Below are positions 24,227 through 32,788 of a DNA stretch of 36,660 nt, in pieces. The number at the start of each line of letters is the position of its first letter. Position 1 is the first letter of the stretch. Source of the DNA: an uncultured Spartobacteria bacterium (GTDB lineage Bacteria > Verrucomicrobiota > Verrucomicrobiia > Chthoniobacterales > UBA6821). Where the stretch lies: positions 1 through 36,660 of the forward strand of contig CAIZIQ010000335.1 in the NCBI GenBank assembly GCA_903933015.1. The letters run 5' to 3'. The notes beneath the pieces were generated by a model. The model worked only from the letters and a program-made list of their open reading frames with translations. It had not been told where the DNA came from and did no database searches. Both the position numbers and the translations under genes were made by a program.

Positions 24227-26674
24227 ATGCCGCCTTCTCCCGAGTTACTTGCCCCCGCCGGGGGGTGGGATTGTCTTAAGGCTGCTGTGGCCAACGGCGC
24301 CGATGCTGTTTTCTTTGGTCTGCCCCGATTCAATGCCCGCATCCGTGCGGACAACTTCACCGAAGAAGAGCTTCCCGAGGTAACGGCTTTCTGCCACCGC
24401 CATGGGGTGAAGGCTTATGTCACCCTCAACACCCTCGTCTTCACTAGTGAACTCGATGACGTCGCGGAGTATCTTCGCCTGCTCAATCACTGTGGCGTTG
24501 ATGCTCTGATCGTTCAGGATATCGGGCTTGTCCGACTTGCGGCTGCGATTGTCCCGGAGCTTCCTATTCATGCCTCCACCCAGATGACCCTTACCTCCCC
24601 CGAGGGAGTCGAGGTGGCACGGGGACTTGGGATTACCCGTTCTGTACTGGCAAGGGAACTTTCCCTGAGGGAACTGAAGAGATTCGATGCCGCCCGCATG
24701 CCGCTCGAGGTCTTTGTCCATGGCGCCCTCTGTGTCGCCTACTCCGGGCAGTGCCTCACCAGCGAGTCACTGGGCCAGCGCAGTGCCAACCGCGGCGAAT
24801 GCGCTCAGGCCTGCCGGATGCCCTATGAGTTGGTTGTGGACGGAGACATGCACGACCTTGGTGACCGCCGCTACCTCCTCTCCCCGCAGGATCTGGCCGC
24901 CGTAAACGACATCCCGCAGTTGATCACAAACGGCGTTTCGAGTTTCAAGATCGAGGGGCGTCTGAAATCCCCTGAATACGTCGCAGCAGTCTGCCAGGTC
25001 TACCGCAAGGCGATCGATGCCGCCTTGGCAGGGATTCCGCACGAGGAGAGTACCGAGGATCGGTATCAGCTTGAGATGACCTTTTCCAGGGGGCTCTACT
25101 CCGGGTGGATGCACGGGGTGAACCATCAGGAACTCGTTCATGCCCGTTTCGGGAAAAAGAGGGGTCCCTTTGTCGGCACCATCGCGTTGCTTGGTCCCGA
25201 CTTTGTTGCCTTTGATGCACAGGTTCCTATCAAGCCGGGCGACGGAATTGTCTTTGATACGGGAAGCGACACTGATCAAGAGCAGGGGGGGCGCATCTAC
25301 GAAATCCGTCAGAACCGCCACTACTTCCGCCACGGCCACCTCGACACCTCGCGTCTGAAGGTCGGTGACCGCATCTGGAAAACCGACGACCCCGAACTCG
25401 ACAAGCGCCTTCGGCAATCCTATGGCGGCCGCATCGAGCCAAGGCATCTGCGTCCTTTCGATGTTGTGGTGACCGGACGTGCCGGGGAACCGCTCGTTCT
25501 CGAATCCTCCGGCATCGGCATCCGCTCCCTTCTTCCCCTGGAGGCCGCGCGGAACGCTCCCCTCACCGAGGAGAAACTCCGCGCCCAGCTTGAGAAAACG
25601 GGTGAAACCGGAATGAAACTACACGCCCTAACACTTCAGCTTGAGGGTGACGTGATCTTGCCACTCAGCGAGATCAACCGGATGCGTCGCGAACTTCTGG
25701 AAAAACTCCTGATTGCCGCAGAACTTCCCCGCCCTGACCATCCCGGCACCTGGAGGGAACTCTTTGAGCGTACAGCCCCTCAAATGTTGCCCATCATCGA
25801 TATTGGGGATCCAGTTCTCCGGGTGCTCTGCCGTTCCATGGAGCAGATTGAGGCCGCCCTTGATGCTGGTATCTCTGAACTCTATGCCGACTTTGAGGAT
25901 ATCCGCCGGTACAAGGATGCCGTTGCTTTGATCAGAACCCATCCATCGAATCGATCCGCCCGCATCCTGCTGGCCACACCGAGAATCCAGAAAGCCGCCG
26001 AGGAGGGCTTCTTCAAACTTATCGCCAATGCCGAACCCGATGGTGTCCTCATCCGCAACCTCGGAGCCATCTCCCACTTTCAGGGGAGCGGCTTGAAAAC
26101 CGTCGGTGATTTTTCCCTGAATGTGGCCAATCCCCTCACTGCACAGTTCTTCATGGCAGGGAATGGGGGGAGGGGCCTCGAACGTGTCACCATCAGCTAT
26201 GACCTGAATGTATCCCAAGTGCTCGATCTCCTGAAGACCGCTCCTCCCGAGTGGTTCGAGCTCACTCTTCACCAGCACATGCCGATGTTTCACATGGAGC
26301 ATTGCGTTTTTGCCGCATTCCTTTCCAAGGGAAAGGACTACACGGACTGCGGCCGTCCCTGTGAGGCACACCGTGTTCACCTAAGGGATCGTGTTGGGAT
26401 GAAGCACCCTCTCCGGGCTGATGTTGGATGCCGCAATACCCTCTTCAATGCCGTTGCCCAGACGGGTGCCGGTTATTTTTCCGAACTCCGCGCCGCGGGC
26501 CTGCGGAACTTCCGTGTCGAGCTTCTCGAGGAATCGGCCGGGGAAACCACGGCCATTCTCCATGCCTACTCTAGTCTTCTCAGCGGGGAGACCGAGGGGG
26601 TGGATCTCTGGCGTAGCCTCCGTGCGCGCTCTCAGCTGGGTGTCACAACGGGAACATTAGAGGAGAGAGGATAG
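24227..26674 (+). CDS. U32 family protein with two U32-like halves (RlhA-like)
   Basis: U32 proteins are iron-sulfur proteins; members such as RlhA and TrhP hydroxylate RNA bases. From ATG 24227 the product has 815 residues; a TTG at 24218 is less likely. The first half has ELLAPAGGWDCLKAAVANGA, STQMTLTSPEGVE and the U32 signature EVFVHGALCVAYSGQCLTSE with cysteines 169, 176, 192 and 196. A middle barrel-like region (about 290-500) fits the DUF3656 part of RlhA. The second half, from about 525, repeats the theme (TVGDFSLNVANPLTAQFF) with cysteines 693, 708, 712 and 735 (HMEHCVFAAFLSKG, DYTDCGRPCEAH). It is longer than the roughly 650 residues of E. coli RlhA. An RNA-hydroxylase role is inferred from the family. 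Confidence 0.88.
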   Translation: MPPSPELLAPAGGWDCLKAAVANGADAVFFGLPRFNARIRADNFTEEELPEVTAFCHRHGVKAYVTLNTLVFTSELDDVAEYLRLLNHCGVDALIVQDIGLVRLAAAIVPELPIHASTQMTLTSPEGVEVARGLGITRSVLARELSLRELKRFDAARMPLEVFVHGALCVAYSGQCLTSESLGQRSANRGECAQACRMPYELVVDGDMHDLGDRRYLLSPQDLAAVNDIPQLITNGVSSFKIEGRLKSPEYVAAVCQVYRKAIDAALAGIPHEESTEDRYQLEMTFSRGLYSGWMHGVNHQELVHARFGKKRGPFVGTIALLGPDFVAFDAQVPIKPGDGIVFDTGSDTDQEQGGRIYEIRQNRHYFRHGHLDTSRLKVGDRIWKTDDPELDKRLRQSYGGRIEPRHLRPFDVVVTGRAGEPLVLESSGIGIRSLLPLEAARNAPLTEEKLRAQLEKTGETGMKLHALTLQLEGDVILPLSEINRMRRELLEKLLIAAELPRPDHPGTWRELFERTAPQMLPIIDIGDPVLRVLCRSMEQIEAALDAGISELYADFEDIRRYKDAVALIRTHPSNRSARILLATPRIQKAAEEGFFKLIANAEPDGVLIRNLGAISHFQGSGLKTVGDFSLNVANPLTAQFFMAGNGGRGLERVTISYDLNVSQVLDLLKTAPPEWFELTLHQHMPMFHMEHCVFAAFLSKGKDYTDCGRPCEAHRVHLRDRVGMKHPLRADVGCRNTLFNAVAQTGAGYFSELRAAGLRNFRVELLEESAGETTAILHAYSSLLSGETEGVDLWRSLRARSQLGVTTGTLEERG

Positions 26675-26768
26675 GAAAAGTGGAAGTGAGAGTTGAAAGG
26701 TGTATCCGTGCCGTTGGACTACCACCTTTTCTTGAGTTCCAGATGAATCCCTTTAGCCTTTCTCCCTT
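26675..26768. repeat. Intergenic region with degenerate 7-base arrays (before proS)
   Basis: Directly after the upstream stop, 26675-26702 reads GAAAAGT, GGAAGTG, AGAGTTG, AAAGGTG. Directly before the proS ATG, 26749-26769 reads CCCTTTA, GCCTTTC, TCCCTTA, the last base being the A of ATG. TTTAGCCTTTC (26752-26762) also occurs before map (13416-13426). The order purine array, core, pyrimidine array is the same as before thiH. Confidence 0.45.
26696..26733 (+). terminator. Weak terminator-like hairpin after the U32 gene
   Basis: Arms AAAGGTG (26696-26702) and CACCTTT (26723-26729) pair perfectly across a 20-base loop and are followed by TCTT. The stem is short and the T-run is interrupted, so termination may be partial. 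The left arm is also the last heptad of the purine array. Confidence 0.3.
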
Positions 26769-28301
26769 ATGAGCAAAGGCCAAGAAAGCGCTATTTCCCC
26801 GCGTCGCGAGGAGGATTTTCCCGAGTGGTACCAGCAAGTTGTGCGGAGTGCCGAGATGGCTGAAAACTCCGAGGTCCGAGGCTGCATGGTGATCCGCCCC
26901 TGGGGCTACGCACTCTGGGAGCGCATGCAGGGAGCCCTCGACGGCATGTTCAAGGCCACCGGACACAAGAACGCCTACTTCCCCCTCTTTATTCCACTCG
27001 GACACCTTCAGAAGGAAGCCGAGCATGTCGAGGGATTTGCAAAAGAGTGCGCTGTCGTCACCCATCACCGTCTTGAACTCAAGGATGGCAAGCTCGTGCC
27101 TGCCGGCGAACTGACCGAGCCTCTCATTGTCCGTCCCACTTCCGAGACCATCATAGGCTCCACCTATGCAAAGTGGGTAAAGTCCTACCGCGACCTGCCG
27201 ATCCTGCTGAACCAGTGGGCGAATGTCGTCCGCTGGGAGCTTCGTCCCCGACTCTTCCTTCGTACCGCCGAGTTTCTCTGGCAGGAGGGACACACTGCCC
27301 ACGAGACAGAGGCCGAGGCGATCGATGAGACTGTGAAGATGCTCGGTGTATATGAGACCTTCGCGCGCGACTGGCTAGCAATCCCCGTCATCCGCGGAGA
27401 GAAGACCGCCAGCGAGCGTTTCCCCGGTGCCGTCCGCACCTACTGCATCGAGGCCATGGTTCAGGACCGCAAGGCCATTCAGGCCGGTACCTCACACTTC
27501 CTAGGTCAGAACTTTGCCAAGGCCTCCGGCATCAAGTTCCTCTCGCGTAACAACACCGAGGAACTCGCATGGACCACCAGTTGGGGCGTCAGCACCCGAC
27601 TCATCGGCACCCTGCTTATGGCACACGGGGACGACGACGGTGCCGTCCTGCCTCCGCGCATTGCAGGCACCCAGGTCGTCATCGTTCCGATCACTCCGAA
27701 GGAGGAAACACGGGCCGCCGTCCTTGCCAAGACCGAGGAGGTTGCCGCCGCACTCCGCGCTGCAACCTATGCAGGAGAGCCGCTCCGCGTCGAAATCGAC
27801 AGCCGTGACATCGGCGGAGGTACCAAGACCTGGGAATGGATCAAGAAGGGTGTGCCCGTTCGCATAGAAATCGGTCCCCGTGATCTCGAATCTGGGAGCG
27901 CCGCCATTGCCCGTCGTGACAAGGGGCCCAAGGAAAAGGAATTCCTCCAAACCGATACCCTTGCAGCACGCATCTCAGAAATTCTCGGCGAGATCCAGCA
28001 GAGCCTCCTCGACCGTGCCCTGGCCTTCCGCCGCGAGCACACCCGCAAGATCGACACCAAGGAAGAGTTTTACGCCTACTTCACGCCGAAGAATCCCGAT
28101 AAGCCCGAGATCCACGGCGGCTTTGCCCTCACCCATTGGAATGGCAGCGCAGAGGTCGAGGCGAAGATCAAGGAGGAGCTCAAGGTGACGATCCGCTGCA
28201 TCCCCGAGACCGATGATACAGAGTTCACCGAGGAAGCCGGCATCTGCCCATTCTCCGGGGAATCGAGTGCAAAGAGGGTTATTTTCGGCAAAGCCTACTA
28301 A
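26769..28301 (+). CDS. proS: Prolyl-tRNA synthetase, archaeal/eukaryotic (ProS type 3) form
   Basis: It charges tRNA(Pro). The 510-residue length and the absence of the editing insertion mark the type 3 form. Class II motifs are present: RPTSET (122-127), motif 2 as RWELRPRLFLRTAEFLWQEG (155-174) with HTAHET, and motif 3 as SWGVSTRLIGTLLMAHGDDD (271-290). The anticodon-binding domain runs from about 300 to 410. The C-terminal domain ends GKAY, as in the family, but its zinc site looks degraded: WNGSAEVE (457-464) stands where WCGxxxCE is usual and GICPFSG (491-497) where two Cys are usual, leaving C477 and C493. Type 3 enzymes occur in many bacteria. Confidence 0.96.
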   Translation: MSKGQESAISPRREEDFPEWYQQVVRSAEMAENSEVRGCMVIRPWGYALWERMQGALDGMFKATGHKNAYFPLFIPLGHLQKEAEHVEGFAKECAVVTHHRLELKDGKLVPAGELTEPLIVRPTSETIIGSTYAKWVKSYRDLPILLNQWANVVRWELRPRLFLRTAEFLWQEGHTAHETEAEAIDETVKMLGVYETFARDWLAIPVIRGEKTASERFPGAVRTYCIEAMVQDRKAIQAGTSHFLGQNFAKASGIKFLSRNNTEELAWTTSWGVSTRLIGTLLMAHGDDDGAVLPPRIAGTQVVIVPITPKEETRAAVLAKTEEVAAALRAATYAGEPLRVEIDSRDIGGGTKTWEWIKKGVPVRIEIGPRDLESGSAAIARRDKGPKEKEFLQTDTLAARISEILGEIQQSLLDRALAFRREHTRKIDTKEEFYAYFTPKNPDKPEIHGGFALTHWNGSAEVEAKIKEELKVTIRCIPETDDTEFTEEAGICPFSGESSAKRVIFGKAY

Positions 28302-28318
28302 CCTTTTTCAAAGTCGTT

Positions 28319-29326
28319 ATGGCCGGCAACCTCTCCCTGCTCTGCGTGGTGGAGGATCCTGCAATCAGTCCGAGCAGCCGTTTGAGGATTTACAAGCATC
28401 TTGAAACCCTACGTGCATCGGGAATTAGGACGGAGGTGATGCTTCAGCCAAAGAGTGCCTCAGCATGGCGAGAGTTGCTCAGCAAAGCGCGTTCCTACGA
28501 TGCGGTTCTCTGGCAGAAGGTGCTTATAAGCCACTGGAATGCTCTTCGCCTCCGTATGGCTTCAAAACGGCTCCTTTTTGACCTCGATGATGCCGTATGG
28601 ATGGGAAAGAAAAACCATGTTCCCTACGTCAGTGGGAAGCAGGCGAGACGCTTCTGGTTTCTCGTGAAGCTTCTGGATGGTGCCTTGTGTGGAAGTCCTG
28701 TGCTGGAAAAGAAAGTCAGGTCTATCAAACCCCGACTGACGACCGCACTCATCCCTACGAGTGTTCCTGAACTTCCATTTGAGGATCATCTAGAGTCTGG
28801 AAGCCTCCCTTCAGTCGTTTGGGTCGGCATGGGGCCCAACGTGGTCCAGGTGGAGGCGATCGAGGAGGAATTAGTCGCAGCTCATGAGCAGCATCCGTTT
28901 CTTTTGAGGATCGTTAGTAACAGGAAGCCCTCATTTCGCGAGTTCTCCTCATGGAAATTCACCGAGTGGAGCGAGGTAGCCGAGTACGAGGCCATTCGCT
29001 CCGCCGATCTTGGGATCATGCCACTCATTGATGATGGGTTTACCCGGGGAAAATGCGCCTACAAGGCACTTCAGTACATGGCCTGCGGTTTACCAGTTGT
29101 GGCCAGTGATGTGGGGGTGAACCGTGAATGGATCGGGGAGACAGGATCCGGTTTTGTCGTGAGCCCCGGAGGGTGGGCCAAGGCATTGGGTGATCTTTTC
29201 TCAGATTCCTTGATGAGGAGAGAGATGGGACGCTCAGGATGGGAGGTTGTGAGAGCACGGTTCAGCGATGTGCAAGTCAGTCGCCAGTTGGCCGCCTCGC
29301 TTCAACAGTTAATCACTACTCGATAA
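28319..29326 (+). CDS. Glycosyltransferase, GT4-like
   Basis: The 335-residue protein has the C-terminal half of a GT-B fold: SVVWVGMGPNVVQVEAIEEE, then EYEAIRSADLGIMPLIDDGF and KCAYKALQYMACGLPVVASD (from residue 245), where the conserved nucleotide-sugar contacts of GT4 enzymes lie. LLFDLDDAVWMGKKNHVPYV near residue 85 is typical of a subgroup found in polysaccharide clusters. The donor and acceptor are unknown. It follows proS by 17 bases and converges on tilS, overlapping it by 11 bases at the 3' ends. No other polysaccharide genes lie beside it. Confidence 0.83.
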   Translation: MAGNLSLLCVVEDPAISPSSRLRIYKHLETLRASGIRTEVMLQPKSASAWRELLSKARSYDAVLWQKVLISHWNALRLRMASKRLLFDLDDAVWMGKKNHVPYVSGKQARRFWFLVKLLDGALCGSPVLEKKVRSIKPRLTTALIPTSVPELPFEDHLESGSLPSVVWVGMGPNVVQVEAIEEELVAAHEQHPFLLRIVSNRKPSFREFSSWKFTEWSEVAEYEAIRSADLGIMPLIDDGFTRGKCAYKALQYMACGLPVVASDVGVNREWIGETGSGFVVSPGGWAKALGDLFSDSLMRREMGRSGWEVVRARFSDVQVSRQLAASLQQLITTR

Positions 29327-30308
29327 AAAGTATACCAGCCCTCCTGCGGGCGTGCCGGTTGCCGGGTAGGTTAATTTTGGCACGGCCTTCAGCGTCGAGT
29401 AGGGAGGCGACGCGTTCGACCTCGGCAAAGCCCGGCTCCTCAATGCCCCTGTTCTTGAGCCAGGCATGGATGACACGCCTGCGTAAAGCGGGATGAAGTT
29501 CCCTAAGAAGCTTTAGCGGGAGTGTCTCGTGCTGTGCCATGGGTGAAGAAAGCGAGGAAAGCAGGTCTTCCTCATCGGCGAGGAGGAGAGCGTTTCTAAC
29601 GATCGATCCCTTGAAGGATATGCCGAGCAGTTTCTCGATCAGTGGAAGGACTTTGAGCCGGAGTTTGTTCCGTGAGGCCTTTGCCACGGCATTTGTGTTA
29701 TCCTCACGGAACCGGATCTTTCCTGACTTTAGATAGCCGAGTAGCCCGGCCTTCGGGATTGAGAGCAGGGGGCGGAAAAGTTCGAGATCCATGCCATCCA
29801 CTGTCCGCTTGGAATGTGGTTTCATTCCGGAAAGTCCGGCGATGCCGGAGCCACGCAGGAAGTTGAACAGACAGGTCTCTACCTGATCATCTGCGTGATG
29901 CGCGAGAACCAGCACATCTGCCTTGTGCTTCTTCGCCGCGGAGCTCAGGAATCTGTAGCGCTCCTCTCTTGCTGCGGTTTCGATCGAGAGTTTTTGCTTT
30001 TTGGCATGGGTCTTCACATCCGCTGATCCTCCTTCAAAAGGGAGATCCAACTTCGCGGCGAGTTTTTTCACGAACGATGCATCCCCATCAGAGGCTTTGC
30101 CCCGCAGTCGATGATTGAAATGTGCTACCACCAGGTTTTCGTGTCCCGCCTCCAGCAGGAGATGAAGCAGGGCTACCGAGTCGGCTCCTCCGGATACAGC
30201 AACGACAAGGCGCTTCTTTTGAGTCACATCAAGCGCGCGCTTCACCTCAGATGCCAAAGGCGAGTTGTTATGAGTCGTCGAAGAAGTCTGTTTCAAAAGT
30301 CTCTTCAT
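29316..30308 (-). CDS. tilS: tRNA(Ile)-lysidine synthase
   Basis: TilS converts the wobble cytidine of the CAU anticodon to lysidine, so that the tRNA reads AUA. The 330-residue product has the PP-loop SGGADS (39-44) in RLVVAVSGGADSVALLHLLL, AHFNHRLRG, ETAAREERYRFLSSAAKKHK and LAHHADDQVETCLFNFLRGS, all standard. RFREDNTNAVAKASRNKLRL corresponds to the conserved D-x-SN-x5-RN-x-R region. It is shorter than E. coli TilS (432), near the compact form without the C-terminal appendages. It lies 55 bases downstream of serS on the same strand and may share its transcript. Confidence 0.95.
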   Translation of the reverse strand: MKRLLKQTSSTTHNNSPLASEVKRALDVTQKKRLVVAVSGGADSVALLHLLLEAGHENLVVAHFNHRLRGKASDGDASFVKKLAAKLDLPFEGGSADVKTHAKKQKLSIETAAREERYRFLSSAAKKHKADVLVLAHHADDQVETCLFNFLRGSGIAGLSGMKPHSKRTVDGMDLELFRPLLSIPKAGLLGYLKSGKIRFREDNTNAVAKASRNKLRLKVLPLIEKLLGISFKGSIVRNALLLADEEDLLSSLSSPMAQHETLPLKLLRELHPALRRRVIHAWLKNRGIEEPGFAEVERVASLLDAEGRAKINLPGNRHARRRAGILFIE

Positions 30309-30363
30309 TCCCTAATAGTCTACAGCCCAAACTGCTAACAGCCTTTGCGGCCCATTGATGCAA

Positions 30364-31629
30364 TCAGCCGATCTGCGCCGCTCCGAAGTAGGGCTGTAAT
30401 GGCTCGGGAAGGATCAGCGGGCCCCCGGGCTTGGTGTGGGTTTCGAGCAATGCCACATAGAGTCGGGGAAGGGCGGTTCCGGAACCATTCAGCGTATGGC
30501 AGAATTGGTTTTTTCCCTCGGCGTTACGGTAGCGGAGATTCATCCGTCTTGCCTGATAGTCTCCGAAGTGAGAACAACTCGAGACTTCCAAGTAGCCTCC
30601 TTGGCCCGGGGCCCAGACCTCGAGATCGTAGGTTCGGGAGGATGAGAACCCGATGTCCCCGGTGCAGAGTTCAAGCACACGGTAGGGAAGTTGCAGTAGT
30701 TGGAGCACCTTCTCAGCATCGGCGGTTAGTGATTCCAGTTCGGCCTCCGCCTGTTGCGGAGTGGTGATCTTGACCAGTTCCACCTTGTCGAACTGGTGCA
30801 TTCGGATCATTCCGCGCGTCTCGCGTCCAGCGGATCCTGCTTCGCGACGGAAGCAGGGGGTGCAGGCAGTGTATTTTAGCGGGAGCTCTGATTCGGCAAC
30901 GATCTCATCGCGGCGGATATTGGTGAGGGAAACCTCGGCGGTCGGTGTCAGGAACGCCGCACCCCCGTCAAACCCGTACATATCATCCTCAAACTTTGGT
31001 AGCTGGCCAGTTCCCTCCATACACTCACGGCGCACCAGCACCGGGGGAGCGATCTCCGTATAGCCGTGGGCGCGTGTCTGCAGATCCAGTAGGAAATTAA
31101 TGAGTGCACGCTCCAGACGTGCGCCGGCACCGGTGAAGAGCATATAGCCACTGCCACTGATCTTCGCGGCACGCTCCAGATCGAAGAGGCCGAGTCTTTC
31201 CCCGATCGACACATGATCCTCCGGATTCATAGGAGCAGGTTCCCCCCAGTGGCGGATCGCCACATTGGCATCGGCATCCTGTCCCTCGGGCAGTCCAGGC
31301 GCCGGGAGATTTGGTACGCGCAATAGCAGATCGCGCTGCTCGGCGTCCAGCTCTGCCGCAGTGCGGCCGAGTTCCTCCATCTCCGTGGCAAAACCCCTTA
31401 CCTTGGCTTCCAGATCCGAGGAGTCTCCTCCCGACTTCTTGATGATGCCGATTTCCTTGCTCAGGCGATTGCGTTCTGCCCGCAGATGCTGGACACGTGT
31501 CTCGCTCTCGCGCCGGCGGGCATCGCAGGCAAGGATCTGGTCGACAAGATCAGAGTACTGGCCGGAACGCATGGCGAGGCGGGCCTTTACGGCGGTCGCA
31601 TCCTCGCGGAGGAGTCGAATATCGAGCAT
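30364..31629 (-). CDS. serS: Seryl-tRNA synthetase
   Basis: It charges tRNA(Ser) and tRNA(Sec). The 421-residue product has the N-terminal two-helix coiled-coil arm (about 25-105, with RNRLSKEIGIIKKSGGD), then the class II core: LTPTAEVSLTN (the TxE serine-binding motif), motif 2 as FRREAGSAGRETRGMIRMHQ and motif 3 as NGSGTALPRLYVALLETHTK. GYLEVSSCSHFGDYQARRMN is also diagnostic. The length is normal. Its start is preceded on the sense strand by three CACTTTT heptads and TTAG, with no Shine-Dalgarno. It diverges from dnaJ across 138 bases. Confidence 0.97.
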   Translation of the reverse strand: MLDIRLLREDATAVKARLAMRSGQYSDLVDQILACDARRRESETRVQHLRAERNRLSKEIGIIKKSGGDSSDLEAKVRGFATEMEELGRTAAELDAEQRDLLLRVPNLPAPGLPEGQDADANVAIRHWGEPAPMNPEDHVSIGERLGLFDLERAAKISGSGYMLFTGAGARLERALINFLLDLQTRAHGYTEIAPPVLVRRECMEGTGQLPKFEDDMYGFDGGAAFLTPTAEVSLTNIRRDEIVAESELPLKYTACTPCFRREAGSAGRETRGMIRMHQFDKVELVKITTPQQAEAELESLTADAEKVLQLLQLPYRVLELCTGDIGFSSSRTYDLEVWAPGQGGYLEVSSCSHFGDYQARRMNLRYRNAEGKNQFCHTLNGSGTALPRLYVALLETHTKPGGPLILPEPLQPYFGAAQIG

Positions 31630-31767
31630 CTAAAAAGTGAAAAGTGAAAAGTGACGGGTGAAAAGACGAATCAGAAGACTCTTGGGGGACTGTATCCAAA
31701 TTCAGAATCCTTTTTTACCTTCAGACTTTCACTTTCAGACTTTCACTTTTAACTTTTCCTTATTCCC
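31630..31767. repeat. Divergent intergenic region with mirrored heptad arrays (serS/dnaJ)
   Basis: At 31633-31667 the + strand reads AAAAGTG three times, then ACGGGTG and AAAAGAC, in exact 7-base register; on the serS sense strand this is CACTTTT repeated. At 31722-31749 the 14-mer CAGACTTTCACTTT occurs twice in tandem, followed by TAACTTT and TCCTTAT up to the dnaJ start. Both arrays are pyrimidine-rich in the sense of the gene they precede. The core between them (31668-31721) is unique sequence and should hold both promoters; I could not assign -35/-10 boxes. Confidence 0.8.
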
Positions 31768-32724
31768 ATGGCTGCACAGTTCCGAGATTACTACGAGACC
31801 CTTGGCGTCGCCAAGGGTGCCTCTGCCGACGATATCAAGAGCGCTTTCCGCAAGCTTGCCCGGAAGCATCACCCCGACCTTGCCAAGGACAAGAAGGCTG
31901 CGGAGGAGAAGTTCAAGGAGATCAACGAGGCCTACGAGGTTCTCAGCGACCCCGAGAAGCGCAAGAAATACGACGAATACGGCGCCAACTGGCAGCACGC
32001 CGGAAATGGCTTCCCCGGTGGAGGAGGAGGACGCAGCAGAGCAGGTGGTGCCGGAGGTTTTGGGGGCTACGGGGAAGGTGATGCCTCGGATTTCCATTTC
32101 GGAGGCACCGGCTACAGTGATTTCTTCGAGCAGTTCTTCGGCACCCGTCGCGGTCGCGGCTACGGTGGCGGGGGCGGAGGTGTCGAGTTCGAGGAGACAC
32201 CCCAGAGGGGAAGGGATGTCGAGGCCGATATTCTGGTCACCCTGGAGGAAGTGCTCAACGGGGCCACGCGCCAAATCTCCTTCCGCAAGGGGAACTCCCC
32301 CGAGATCCAGACCTACACCGTCAAGATCCCCAAGGGCGTCCGCGAGAGTCAGCGCATCAGGCTTGCCGGCCAGGGAGGATCAGGTGGGGCCCGTGGAGAG
32401 GCTGGAGACCTCTACCTTCGAGTGAAACTCCAACAGCATCCCGACTACCGCTTCGAGGGAGTGGATATCTATCATGAGGTCGATGTGCCCGCATGGCAGG
32501 CTGTCCTCGGGGGTGAACTCACTATCCCGACACCCGACGGTCGTGCCAAGCTGAAGATCCCGGCGGGTACCCAGAACGGGAAAAAGTTCCGCATCCCTGG
32601 ACGTGGTCTTCCAGAAAAGGGGGGAGGGCGCGGCGATTACTACGCACTGATAGAGATTGCTATTCCCGAAACCATCACCCCGGAGCAGAAAGCTCTTTGG
32701 GAGCAGATTGCAGCTTTGGGCTAA
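31768..32724 (+). CDS. DnaJ/CbpA-type co-chaperone
   Basis: It should stimulate a DnaK-type Hsp70. The 318-residue product has an N-terminal J domain (residues 5-72: [23 protein letters not shown] at 35-37, [20 protein letters not shown]), a long Gly/Phe-rich linker (about 75-150, with [18 protein letters not shown] and [12 protein letters not shown]) and the two C-terminal substrate-binding beta domains ([20 protein letters not shown] to [20 protein letters not shown]). The four-repeat Cys zinc domain of true DnaJ is absent, so it is the CbpA class. It diverges from serS. No partner chaperone gene is near. Confidence 0.95.
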   Translation: MAAQFRDYYETLGVAKGASADDIKSAFRKLARKHHPDLAKDKKAAEEKFKEINEAYEVLSDPEKRKKYDEYGANWQHAGNGFPGGGGGRSRAGGAGGFGGYGEGDASDFHFGGTGYSDFFEQFFGTRRGRGYGGGGGGVEFEETPQRGRDVEADILVTLEEVLNGATRQISFRKGNSPEIQTYTVKIPKGVRESQRIRLAGQGGSGGARGEAGDLYLRVKLQQHPDYRFEGVDIYHEVDVPAWQAVLGGELTIPTPDGRAKLKIPAGTQNGKKFRIPGRGLPEKGGGRGDYYALIEIAIPETITPEQKALWEQIAALG

Positions 32725-32772
32725 GGAATAGTGACAACCAGCAATGAATGGGTCTCTGCCCTGATTTATTCA

Positions 32773-32788
32773 ATTGATGAGCATCAAT
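32773..32788. other. Short perfect palindrome at convergent gene ends
   Basis: ATTGATG-AG-CATCAAT spans the stop codon of the oxidoreductase gene, in the 59-base convergent gap after dnaJ. No T-run follows on either strand, so a terminator role is doubtful; chance cannot be excluded. Confidence 0.3.

Noticed and set aside
31633-31757. CRISPR-like array
   Set aside because: The repeat unit is only 7 bases with no spacers and no cas genes nearby; it is a short tandem array.
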